Positions 42,914-50,550 of a DNA stretch of 64,000 nt are shown one piece after another. A model generated the notes under the pieces. It searched no databases, was not told the origin of the DNA, and worked only from the letters and a program-made list of their open reading frames with translations. The stretch lies in the NCBI RefSeq assembly GCF_003945345.1, contig NZ_AP019308.1, forward strand, positions 5,818,501-5,882,500, given 5' to 3'. The first letter of the stretch is position 1; each line of letters starts with the position of its first letter. Position numbers and translations under genes: made by a program. This stretch comes from Paenibacillus baekrokdamisoli (GTDB lineage Bacteria; Bacillota; Bacilli; Paenibacillales; Paenibacillaceae).

Positions 42914-44430
42914 AGAAAGCATCAGGCTTCGAAATTGTAGCTGCACGCTGTTGGAATATGTTGAATGAGGGTAAGCCTTTTACGCCGATTTTTGTTATGG
43001 GTGCTTATGCGCTGTACCATATGAATCAATGGGGTGATCCAGCCTTTTGGGCCGCATTTGGTATCGGGTTATTGGTGGCATTACCGATATTTGTACTCTA
43101 TTTTGTCTATGATTTCCCGCTATTTCTTCGTAACTACTTATGGTTTCCGGTTATAGGTGCGCTCGTACTATGGCGAGATGCGACGCTTGATTTTGGTTTA
43201 TATGGGACGGCTTTGGGATTATTTTTCTTCTTCACGATTTATTTTTGGGGTACCTTCTATTATCATCTGCGGATTGGAACCTCGTGGTGGAACTTTAAAC
43301 GCTTCTGGAAGCTAGTTCTAAAGAATAGTGATTCGACCAGTGGAAATGCACAAGAGCAAATGCCGAAATTTCTGCTTCTACTCTTCATTGTTGATGGAGC
43401 AGCACGTCGATGGGGAATGGATGAAGTCTTATTTTCGACCGATTTCACTTGGAGCAGTTATGCATGGTTCGTTATTGGTCTAGTCGTTTACACGCTGGTG
43501 CTGCACCGTAATTTATTCGATTGGAAGCCCAAAGAAATTCCAACCTACACGAATAATACGGCTGAGTCGAAGGTTGCAAGTAGTGAAAAGGTTTATGTTC
43601 TTGTTGTAGATGGCATGCGCAAGGATCGTTTCGAGGAAGCAAATGCACCGTTCATGAAGAATATGCGTGCCCAAGGCACAGAGTACACGCAGATGGAGAC
43701 GGTATATCCGGCACGGACTGTGGTCTGCTTCTCATCGATGTTTACGGGGACTTATCCAAGGGAACATGGGATTACATCGAATATGGTCTGGAAGCTTGGA
43801 ATTAAAGTAGAGTCGATCTTCGATAGCTTACGTAAAGTGGGAAAGCGTGGCAGGCTGCTCGGGATTGCCCATTTGATCGATTCCATGGGTGATGATGTGG
43901 AGAGCGTAACAGCAGTCATGCACAACGATAAAGCGGATCGTAACATAATGGAACGGGCTAAGCTTATTGTATCTGAGCAAAACCCCGATCTGCTCATCGT
44001 ACAGTTTATTGCTACGGATCAAACGGGTCATAGCAGAGGCGCTTTATTCGACGAGTACAGAGAAAAGATAGAAGAGGCCGACCAATTGATTACCGAGTTT
44101 GTGGGATGGCTGCAAGCGGGAGGTTACGGAGACAACGCGACGTATATCGTCTGTGCTGATCACGGTCAAGCGGATGGTATTGGTGGACATGGGCATTTGG
44201 ATGAAGGTGAGCGTTATGTGCCTTTCTTTATGTATGGAACAGGGATTCGTTCAGGTATAAAGGTAGATGAAAAGCACTCTCTAGTATCTGTGGCACCTAC
44301 TCTTGCTTATTTACTGGGAGCGCCTTTTCCAAGTCACAGTAGGGGACCCGTTCTGCTTGAGGGTATAGAAGGTAAGCAGCCTGCAGAGTTGTCAATGAAG
44401 GCAGTAGAGGGTGCTTCTTGGATGAAATAG
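42910..44430 (+). CDS. membrane-anchored alkaline-phosphatase-superfamily (phosphodiesterase/pyrophosphatase-like) enzyme
   Basis: A 506-residue protein with an N-terminal membrane part (about six helices, to residue 200) and a soluble C-terminal domain. The latter shows metal and catalytic features of type I phosphodiesterase/nucleotide pyrophosphatase: VLVVDGMRKDRF, VYPARTVVCFSSMFTGTYP (probable catalytic Thr), ATDQTGHSRG, VCADHGQ and GGHGHLDEG. It may hydrolyse a phosphodiester or pyrophosphate of a lipid or envelope glycan on the outer face. GTG start overlaps the flippase stop by four bases. Confidence 0.85.
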   Translation: MKKASGFEIVAARCWNMLNEGKPFTPIFVMGAYALYHMNQWGDPAFWAAFGIGLLVALPIFVLYFVYDFPLFLRNYLWFPVIGALVLWRDATLDFGLYGTALGLFFFFTIYFWGTFYYHLRIGTSWWNFKRFWKLVLKNSDSTSGNAQEQMPKFLLLLFIVDGAARRWGMDEVLFSTDFTWSSYAWFVIGLVVYTLVLHRNLFDWKPKEIPTYTNNTAESKVASSEKVYVLVVDGMRKDRFEEANAPFMKNMRAQGTEYTQMETVYPARTVVCFSSMFTGTYPREHGITSNMVWKLGIKVESIFDSLRKVGKRGRLLGIAHLIDSMGDDVESVTAVMHNDKADRNIMERAKLIVSEQNPDLLIVQFIATDQTGHSRGALFDEYREKIEEADQLITEFVGWLQAGGYGDNATYIVCADHGQADGIGGHGHLDEGERYVPFFMYGTGIRSGIKVDEKHSLVSVAPTLAYLLGAPFPSHSRGPVLLEGIEGKQPAELSMKAVEGASWMK

Positions 44431-44447
44431 AGGAGAGTAGAAGGAAG

Positions 44448-45224
44448 ATGGACCGTATTGAGGACCGTAAGCTAATTGTTTTTTTGCCAGCGCATAATGA
44501 AGAATTGAATATTGGACAGGTCATCTCGCGTATTCCGCGTAAGGTTCGGGAGGGCTGGCAGGTTGAGGTACTCGTCATTGATGATGGTTCGACGGATCGA
44601 ACCGCTCAGGTGGCACTCTCAGCAGGTGCGGATCACATTATTCAATTCGAGAAGAATAGAGGGCTAGGCGCGGCCGTTCGCGAGGGTCTTGCAGCGTGCG
44701 TCAGGCTGGGGGCAGATATTGGACTGATGATCGATGCGGATAATGAATATCCACCGGAGGAAATTCCCGATGTGGTTGCACCAATATGGAATGGACAAGC
44801 GGATTATACGATGGGGTCACGATTTAAAGGTGTTATTCGTGGAATGACCATTCACCGGCGCATAGGAAACGTTTGTTTTACCATGCTGCAGTGTGTGTTG
44901 CTGCGTCGTGTCATTTGGGATGGGCAGTCAGGTATGAGGGGATTCTCGCGAGAAGCGATGCTGCATGCGGAGATTATCCACGACTATAATTATGCGCAGG
45001 TCATTACACTGAATCTAGTAAGGCAGGGTTTCCGTATGAAGGAGGTACCGATTCGGTATCAGGTACGCGTTCACGGGCAGTCTTTTATCAAATTCCGTAA
45101 GTACGTAGGCTCAGTGCTGCCGGCGATTTGGAAGGAAATGCGTCGACCTGTGGTGAAACGACAGCAGCTGTTACAACAGCAAAAGCAGATACTTCTTCAG
45201 AGAAGAGCGAATGCGGAAGAGTAG
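44448..45224 (+). CDS. family 2 glycosyltransferase (DPM1/polyprenyl-phosphate sugar type)
   Basis: A 258-residue cytoplasmic GT-A enzyme. Motifs are VFLPAHNEELNIGQVI, VEVLVIDDGSTDRTA, KNRGLGAAVREG, the DxD-like MIDADNEYPPEEI and DGQSGMRGFSRE. This layout fits synthases that load a sugar onto a polyprenyl phosphate for use by GT-C transferases on the outer face. I use ATG 44448 with GAGGAGAG 10 bases upstream; TTG 44418 would overlap the previous gene. The next gene, a GT-C-like protein, could use its product. Confidence 0.87.
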   Translation: MDRIEDRKLIVFLPAHNEELNIGQVISRIPRKVREGWQVEVLVIDDGSTDRTAQVALSAGADHIIQFEKNRGLGAAVREGLAACVRLGADIGLMIDADNEYPPEEIPDVVAPIWNGQADYTMGSRFKGVIRGMTIHRRIGNVCFTMLQCVLLRRVIWDGQSGMRGFSREAMLHAEIIHDYNYAQVITLNLVRQGFRMKEVPIRYQVRVHGQSFIKFRKYVGSVLPAIWKEMRRPVVKRQQLLQQQKQILLQRRANAEE

Positions 45225-47043
45225 ACAGACTATCGAATGGGAGTGTGTGAAGGTGCGTCGTCTTGGGAAGTCCAAAGAGCTAATGTCGGCGGCAATACCG
45301 ACACTTGCTGTTATTCTCGTCCTTCTTTGGACGGTTTATAGCCTGATGCATCTCAGCCCATTTGCTGCTTCCTGGGACGAGGTTGATTTTGTGCTCGCCT
45401 TAGATCGGTTTGATTTGCTAGCGATGCAGCCGCATTTTCCCGGTTACCCCTACTTTGTGTTTGGGGCAATGGTGGTTCAGCGAGTGGTTGAGGATCCTGT
45501 TCTAGCTTATGGTGTATGGAATGTTCTGCTAACGGCTTCTGCTGCGCTGCCTATTTGGTTATTGACGCGGCGGATACTGAGCCCCTTTTGGTCGCTGCTC
45601 GTGGTTATGATGGTGTTTACTTCACCGTATCTATGGCTGCAGGCGCTTCGGCCTATGTCGGAAGCAGCAGGGATTGCCTTGTTGTGGTGGTACTTATTGT
45701 TCTGGTGGCGGGCGATGGAGCGCCTTACGTGGTCTGCTTCGTGGCAGGCACTCTTCCTATTCAGTTTGCTAATGGGTGTACGACTTTCATTTGCCCCGTT
45801 TGGATTGTCACTGGTCTGGTTGTTAGTCGTGCTTGGCATGAAATGGCGACGGCAGGGATTACGTTTGTGGCCGAGAATCGCATGGTTTGTGGCGATTGCA
45901 GGGGGGCTGCAGCTCTTGTGGGTAGCAGGCCTAGCGCTTAGCGAGGGCGGCTTTGTTGGATTCATTGAGCTTGCGGCAGCTTTTACGCAAGGGCATTTTA
46001 GTCAGTGGGGAGGCGGTGTAACCTCCGCCTCCCAGGTGTCGCTTGCGGAGCGGGTTCTCCGCTTCGCTGGCGACAACGTGCTGTGGACCGGGATGTTCGC
46101 CCGGTCCACAGCACTGCTCGCTGCGGCGGCGGCGCTGCTGCTCGCCGCCGTGCTTCGCGCGGGTGCGGGCGACGCCCCGCGCCGCGACAGCGCGAGCCCT
46201 CGCGCGCGCTGGGCGCTCCGGGCGGCGGCATGGCTTGGCCGCCCGACGCTGCCGCTGGCGCTCGCCATGCTCGCGGGCGCCTATGGCGCCTATGCGCTGC
46301 TGGCGCAGAACATCGACAAGCCGCGCCACATCACGCCACTAATCGGCTTGATGTGGCTGCTGCTCCTCGCTCTGTTCCGCGCGGCAACGCCACCAAAGGC
46401 TGCGGCCCGCAATCCCGCGCCGCAGCCCAGCCCAGTTCCCCCCACCACGCAATCTTTGCCCAGCGTGATGGCACCTCTCGGCTCACCAGTCTCACCAGTC
46501 TCACCAGTCTCGCCAGTCTCGCCAGTCTCACCAGACTCACCAAGCTCACCAAGCTCACCAGTCTCACCGAGCACACCAGTCTCACCCAGCGCGCCAAACA
46601 CGAGCCCAGTGCGCGCCAGGCGCGCCATACAGACCGCAGGCGCGCTGCTAGCATGCTGCGTCATCTCGCTGCAAGCGGCGCAAGGCGGCCGTCTAGCCGC
46701 GCAGCAGGCCAGCGAACGGCCAGCCGTCTATCAGCTGGCCGATGCATTCACCAACAGCAGCGCTGCCCGCAACATCGTTCTCTACACCTGGGAAGAGACG
46801 CGTGTCCTTGAATACTTGCGAACGCCCATTGTGCATAGACGCATTGAGTCGTACAACTATTTTATTGCGGATATTAAGGCGAACCCGAAGGCGACTATCC
46901 TGCTAACGGACCATGTGCTGAAGGGATTCGAGGCACAGGTGGGCTCCCTGCAGGGAAAGGTTAGACAGGTTGCTTATTATCAAAGTCAGTCCATGTTTGA
47001 TCCTGTGTATAACCAAATAACCGTGTATGAGTGGCTTCGTTAA
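45211..47043 (+). CDS. GT-C-like integral membrane glycosyltransferase with Pro/Ser repeat linker
   Basis: A 610-residue protein. About ten transmembrane helices lie in the first 390 residues. The first outer loop carries SWDEVDF, an acidic pair like the catalytic DE of GT39/PMT and ArnT enzymes. After the membrane part a Pro/Ser/Val linker (about 424-460) is encoded by 9-bp tandem repeats, and a final soluble domain ends IYEWLR-like. The stretch 46050-46450 is very GC-rich. Start: ATG 45211 overlaps the previous gene by 14 bases; GTG 45247 is an alternative. It probably transfers sugar from a polyprenyl donor made by the upstream enzyme. Confidence 0.75.
   Translation: MRKSRQTIEWECVKVRRLGKSKELMSAAIPTLAVILVLLWTVYSLMHLSPFAASWDEVDFVLALDRFDLLAMQPHFPGYPYFVFGAMVVQRVVEDPVLAYGVWNVLLTASAALPIWLLTRRILSPFWSLLVVMMVFTSPYLWLQALRPMSEAAGIALLWWYLLFWWRAMERLTWSASWQALFLFSLLMGVRLSFAPFGLSLVWLLVVLGMKWRRQGLRLWPRIAWFVAIAGGLQLLWVAGLALSEGGFVGFIELAAAFTQGHFSQWGGGVTSASQVSLAERVLRFAGDNVLWTGMFARSTALLAAAAALLLAAVLRAGAGDAPRRDSASPRARWALRAAAWLGRPTLPLALAMLAGAYGAYALLAQNIDKPRHITPLIGLMWLLLLALFRAATPPKAAARNPAPQPSPVPPTTQSLPSVMAPLGSPVSPVSPVSPVSPVSPDSPSSPSSPVSPSTPVSPSAPNTSPVRARRAIQTAGALLACCVISLQAAQGGRLAAQQASERPAVYQLADAFTNSSAARNIVLYTWEETRVLEYLRTPIVHRRIESYNYFIADIKANPKATILLTDHVLKGFEAQVGSLQGKVRQVAYYQSQSMFDPVYNQITVYEWLR
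46482..46589 (+). repeat. in-frame 9-bp tandem repeat encoding Ser-Pro-x units
   Basis: Twelve units of the type CTCACCAGT (variants CTCGCCAGT, CTCACCAAG, CTCACCGAG) encode (Ser-Pro-Val/Ser/Asp). The divergence of some units shows age, but the first five are nearly identical. Confidence 0.92.
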
Positions 47044-47171
47044 TTGATCTGTTCTTTTTTTGATCTGTTCTTTCCTTGATCTGTTCTTTTCTTGATCTGT
47101 TCTTTCCTTGATCTGTTCTTTTCTTGATCTGTTCCTCCCTTGATCTGTTCCTTCCTTAGTTTGTTCTTCAG
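47044..47171 (+). repeat. intergenic 16-bp tandem array
   Basis: Eight units at exact 16-bp spacing, each TTGATCTGTT plus six pyrimidines, the last one degenerate. The tails alternate (TTTTC, TTTCC), hinting at duplication of a 32-bp pair. The array starts directly after the stop of the GT-C-like gene. No spacers, so it is not a CRISPR. Confidence 0.95.
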
Positions 47172-47246
47172 AGATTTAGGATTGTGTACATTGTTTCACA
47201 ATTTCAATTCTTGGGAGCATTCTGACGGAATCTTAACATTTGCATA
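47172..47246 (+). other. spacer between the tandem array and the iron-uptake promoter
   Basis: No gene or clear structure seen. Confidence 0.4.
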
Positions 47247-47275
47247 TTGACACTCCAAATGAAAATGATTATCAT
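47247..47275 (+). promoter_or_regulatory. promoter of the iron-permease operon
   Basis: TTGACA (47247-47252), 17 bases, TATCAT (47270-47275). The Fur-like box lies across the spacer and -10. Confidence 0.75.
47260..47274. promoter_or_regulatory. strong Fur box
   Basis: TGAAAAT, G, ATTATCA: 13 of 14 consensus positions; it includes the palindrome AATGAT-T-ATCATT. It overlaps the -10, so Fur-iron would block transcription. Confidence 0.8.
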
Positions 47276-47343
47276 TACCTTCGAAGCCGATGAATTTCGG
47301 CCTATTCCCTGTACGGACTAAAACGTTAACAGAAGGTGAAAGT

Positions 47344-48150
47344 ATGCGCATACTATCCATACGAATCGCAATGCTGGCTTTTGCGATTTTTCTAACCCTC
47401 GCCCCTTCGGGCGTATGGGCATATTCCTACGGAAGTGCGGATACCGAGGATATGGCAGAGACGTTCAAGCTGGTTGTTTCTTCTCTTGAACAATCGCCGC
47501 CAGATTGGGATGGTGCCCTTGCAGCACACAAAGCGAGACGCTCAGAAATATCATCCCACTTCGGAGAACCGGTGGCCGTTACATTAGACAATAATTTTAA
47601 ATCACGTAAAGCTCCAGAGACAATTGCCAATTATAAAGCGATGCTCTTGATGAATTTGGACCGTCGTTTTGAGAATACACTTGAGAGCATTTCCGACTAT
47701 GCCAAAGCAAAGCTGCTGCTCGCCAAAGCGAAGGCGACCTTCGATACGCTCTCTCCTTATGTGGAAGCCCAGCTGCCCTCGACCGAGATGGAGCGCCTCA
47801 AGAAGGACTTTAACACGGCGCTCGATGCGATCGGCAACCCTGGTCTGTTTGGAGTTGGGAAGAAAGAAGCTGATGAGAAAGTATTGAAGGCAACAGTCAA
47901 CCAGATTTATAGCAAAATCAAACCCTTCTTCCCTTTTGCAGCTTCTTCGGGCACAGATCAAGGAAGTGAGCCATCAGGTGATAAGGGCACCAATCAAGCA
48001 GAGCCGAACACGATTGAAGGCACGAAGCAGCACGCACCTATGACGCATGAGAACAAAACCAATTCCGTTGTCACCCTAAGTGTTATCGGAGGCATCGTAA
48101 TTGTAGGCGGAGCTGCTGTCTGGTGGGCGCGGCGTAAAGGGTTTTTCTAA
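47344..48150 (+). CDS. secreted/membrane-anchored protein of the iron-permease operon
   Basis: A 268-residue exported protein. The signal peptide ends near VWAYS; a helical, charged body follows (DWDGALAAHKARRSE, SKRAPE-like segments, LDRRFENTLESISDYAKAK), then a Gly/Thr/Asn linker and a C-terminal helix VIGGIVIVGGAAVWWARRK that anchors it outside. The body resembles the extracellular helical N-domains found on some FTR1-type iron permeases, so it may deliver or oxidise iron for the next gene. ATG 47344 follows AAGGTGA; an in-frame ATG at 47290 would lack a site and a signal peptide. Confidence 0.8.
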   Translation: MRILSIRIAMLAFAIFLTLAPSGVWAYSYGSADTEDMAETFKLVVSSLEQSPPDWDGALAAHKARRSEISSHFGEPVAVTLDNNFKSRKAPETIANYKAMLLMNLDRRFENTLESISDYAKAKLLLAKAKATFDTLSPYVEAQLPSTEMERLKKDFNTALDAIGNPGLFGVGKKEADEKVLKATVNQIYSKIKPFFPFAASSGTDQGSEPSGDKGTNQAEPNTIEGTKQHAPMTHENKTNSVVTLSVIGGIVIVGGAAVWWARRKGFF

Positions 48151-48208
48151 AACCGGACCGGTAATTATTCCATCCCGCCCCGCCCCAATCGATTACAAGT
48201 ATCATCTA

Positions 48209-48242
48209 GTCCCGCTTTTTTGGCGGGACCATACCTTTTTTA
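48209..48242 (+). terminator. stem-loop between the secreted protein and the permease
   Basis: GTCCCGC and GCGGGAC with a T-rich loop, and a T run six bases further on. It may cause partial termination. Confidence 0.6.
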
Positions 48243-48267
48243 TAGGTTATGAAGGGAGCGCACAGCT

Positions 48268-49329
48268 ATGAATTTGCAAGCTTTTCTCATCTTGTTCCGT
48301 GAAGGATTCGAAGCGATCTTAATTGTCGGGATCATCATTTCGTACTTGAACCGGATCGGACAATCCAAATGGAATAAATATGTGTGGGTCGGGGTAGCGC
48401 TTGCTGTTCTTGCTAGTCTCGGCGTCGCTATGCTGTTCCAAATTGTGCTCGACGGCTATTCGACGATGGGCAGTAAGGATTATCTGCGTATCGCCATTCT
48501 ACTCGTTTCAGCCGGACTGCTTACCCATATGATCTTATTCATGAGTAAGCAAAATCGAGAGATGCGAAGCAAGCTGCAAAATAAAGTGTCGCTCATTCTA
48601 ACGACCGGTGGAGCAGTCAATATGATTGTTCACTCGTTTCTAGTTACTCTGCGTGAAGGCGTAGAGACGGTCTTTTTCTTCGCAGCGATCTCACAGGGAG
48701 ATATCTCGCAAGCCCTTCAAAGCTGGGGAGCTGTGCTAGGACTGCTTACGGCAGTGGTGCTTGGCCTTATCGTATTCAAGAGCAGTAAAAAAGTTCAGAT
48801 CGGTACCTTCTTCAAAGTAACTAGTATCTTCTTGATCATGATTGCGGCAGGCTTGTTCGTCCAAGCGATTGGTGTCATGCAGGATTTGAAAATCATCGGC
48901 AGCGTCTATAAAACCTCCGGTGGAGAGATTGGGCAAATGTACGACCTGACTTGGTTGATGCCCGAGCATCCAATTGATGAGACGAATTATATCCGCGATA
49001 CGGGACATCATCCGATGATAAAGGGACAGGTGGGCATTTTCTTCAAAGCTTTCCTAGGCTATACGCAAGATCCTTCCCTTGAAGAGTTCGTTGGCTACTG
49101 GATGTTTTATGGATTTGTCTTCGTCATGCTGGCTAGGCAGAAAAGGCTAGCGGCTCTAGCAGATGAAGCTGAGGCTAATAGAAGCACGAGCAGCAGCAGC
49201 AGTAATGTCACCACTGCGGACTCGGAACAGGAATTAACCGTAGTTGCTTTTGAGGAAAAGACAGTCACGATTAAAGCTGCACCAAACTCGGAAGAACTTC
49301 CCTTATCTGTACGACGAGCAAGTCGGTAA
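48268..49329 (+). CDS. efeU: FTR1/EfeU-family high-affinity iron permease
   Basis: A 353-residue membrane protein with seven or so helices. Two REGxE motifs, REGFEAILIV in helix 1 and REGVETVFFF in helix 4, carry the glutamates that pass iron, the family signature. Fungal relatives need a ferroxidase and bacterial EfeU works with EfeO/EfeB; here only the preceding secreted protein is at hand. AAGGGAG precedes the ATG. A Fur box controls the operon, fitting iron starvation. The C-terminus is a Ser-rich cytoplasmic tail. Confidence 0.92.
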   Translation: MNLQAFLILFREGFEAILIVGIIISYLNRIGQSKWNKYVWVGVALAVLASLGVAMLFQIVLDGYSTMGSKDYLRIAILLVSAGLLTHMILFMSKQNREMRSKLQNKVSLILTTGGAVNMIVHSFLVTLREGVETVFFFAAISQGDISQALQSWGAVLGLLTAVVLGLIVFKSSKKVQIGTFFKVTSIFLIMIAAGLFVQAIGVMQDLKIIGSVYKTSGGEIGQMYDLTWLMPEHPIDETNYIRDTGHHPMIKGQVGIFFKAFLGYTQDPSLEEFVGYWMFYGFVFVMLARQKRLAALADEAEANRSTSSSSSNVTTADSEQELTVVAFEEKTVTIKAAPNSEELPLSVRRASR

Positions 49330-49346
49330 AATCATAATACCCTTCG

Positions 49347-49387
49347 GGTTTCTATTCGTCTTCGTGACGAGTAAGAACCTTTTTTTA
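49347..49387 (+). terminator. strong terminator after efeU
   Basis: GGTTTCTATTCGTC pairs with GACGAGTAAGAACC (one mismatch, G-U pairs), loop TTCGT, then seven T. Confidence 0.88.
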
Positions 49388-49466
49388 TTTCCACCTATAC
49401 ATAAATTTCCCATCACTAAGCCATTATAATTATAAAATAACTATAAATGGAAATAAGTAGATTCGA

Positions 49467-49592
49467 ATGTGCGGTAACTATTTGAGTGACCAGGGCGCAG
49501 GTAAAGGAAACAAGGGTCGGAAAGTAAGTCAGCAGAAGCATCGGACAAGCCGAAGGAAGCGTCTTCAAGTCCGTCATAGACGCAAGAGTTAG
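49467..49592 (+). CDS. possible 41-residue highly basic protein
   Basis: An open reading frame of 41 residues starting MCGNYLSDQGAG and ending HRRKS, with about 14 Arg/Lys residues in the last 30. Basic proteins this small include spore and ribosome-associated proteins, but I recognise no family. There is no good ribosome site before the ATG (only AAGTAG), and the 3' end overlaps the nuo promoter. It may not be expressed. Confidence 0.3.
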   Translation: MCGNYLSDQGAGKGNKGRKVSQQKHRTSRRKRLQVRHRRKS

Positions 49593-49605
49593 GGTTTGTT
49601 ATAAT
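49577..49605 (+). promoter_or_regulatory. promoter of the nuo operon
   Basis: TAGACG (49577-49582), 17 bases, TATAAT (49600-49605). About 70 bases before nuoA. Confidence 0.6.
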
Positions 49606-49675
49606 TGTGAGGAAAATTTGACCAAGTAGGTACCCCTATCCTGCTCGTTAGATTGATTTGCACGGAGGCGATTGT

Positions 49676-50047
49676 GTGGAGAGGTATATCAACAATTATG
49701 TTATTGTGGCGATCTTCATTATTCTCGGCATCCTACTCCCAGTGATCGCTCTGTCTTTTGGCCGATTATTAAGACCCAGCAAGCCTACAGAGGAGAAAAA
49801 AACCACTTATGAAAGCGGGAATGAACCTGTAGGGGAGGGTCAAGTCCGCTTTAATGTGCGCTACTATTTGTTTGCGCTCATGTTTGTCATCTTTGATATC
49901 GAAACCGTTTTCCTATATCCGTGGGCCGTCGCATACAAGCAATTCGGCCTATTTGTGCTTGTCGAAATGGCTATTTTTACTGGACTTTTGCTTATTGGAT
50001 TACTCTACGCCTGGAAGAAGAAGGTGCTTAAATGGAATTCAATTTAG
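49676..50047 (+). CDS. nuoA: NADH-quinone oxidoreductase subunit A
   Basis: A 123-residue, three-helix membrane subunit. The conserved loop is TYESGNEPVGEGQVRFNVRY, followed by YLFALMFVIFDIETVFLYPW. GTG start 5 bases after CGGAGGCG; an earlier TTG at 49658 lies before that site. Overlaps nuoB by 16 bases. Confidence 0.95.
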   Translation: MERYINNYVIVAIFIILGILLPVIALSFGRLLRPSKPTEEKKTTYESGNEPVGEGQVRFNVRYYLFALMFVIFDIETVFLYPWAVAYKQFGLFVLVEMAIFTGLLLIGLLYAWKKKVLKWNSI

Positions 50048-50550
50048 AATCAATCACTCCTGAAGAACGACAAGAGCTGGAACGCAACGTATTCATGGGC
50101 ACGTTAGATCAGTTGAAGGCATGGGCACGCAGCAATTCACTGTGGCCGTTAACCTTTGGCCTCGCCTGCTGTGCGATCGAAATGATGGGTACGGGGGCAT
50201 CGCATTATGACCTGGATCGCTTCGGGGTTATTTTCCGGACGTCGCCGCGTCAATCGGATGTTATGATCGTGGCGGGTACAGTGACCAAGAAGATGGGACC
50301 GCTGCTTCGTCGTTTATATGATCAGATGCCAGAGCCCAAATGGGTTATTGCAATGGGGTCCTGTGCAACAGCCGGCGGACCTTATGTGAAGTCCTATGCC
50401 GTTATGAAGGGCGTCGATCAGATTGTTCCTGTCGATGTCTACATTCCAGGCTGTCCACCTAACCCTGCAGCACTCATCTATGGAATCAACAAGCTGCAAG
50501 AGAAAATCCGTTACGAGGCGAAGACCGGGAAGCGGGTGACAAGCCGATGA
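50032..50550 (+). CDS. nuoB: NADH-quinone oxidoreductase subunit B
   Basis: A 172-residue subunit carrying the terminal 4Fe-4S cluster N2. Cluster Cys residues are in GLACCAIEMM, MGSCATAGGP and IPGCPPNP. The N-terminal extension is short. Overlaps nuoA and nuoC. Confidence 0.97.
   Translation: MEFNLESITPEERQELERNVFMGTLDQLKAWARSNSLWPLTFGLACCAIEMMGTGASHYDLDRFGVIFRTSPRQSDVMIVAGTVTKKMGPLLRRLYDQMPEPKWVIAMGSCATAGGPYVKSYAVMKGVDQIVPVDVYIPGCPPNPAALIYGINKLQEKIRYEAKTGKRVTSR

Noticed and set aside
46005..46811. Alternative frames on both strands in the GC-rich part of the GT-C-like gene
   Set aside because: GC-rich DNA has few stops; these frames are Arg/Ala/Ser-rich with no motifs or ribosome sites.
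47044..47171. CRISPR array
   Set aside because: Units are contiguous at 16 bp with no spacers, and no cas genes are present.
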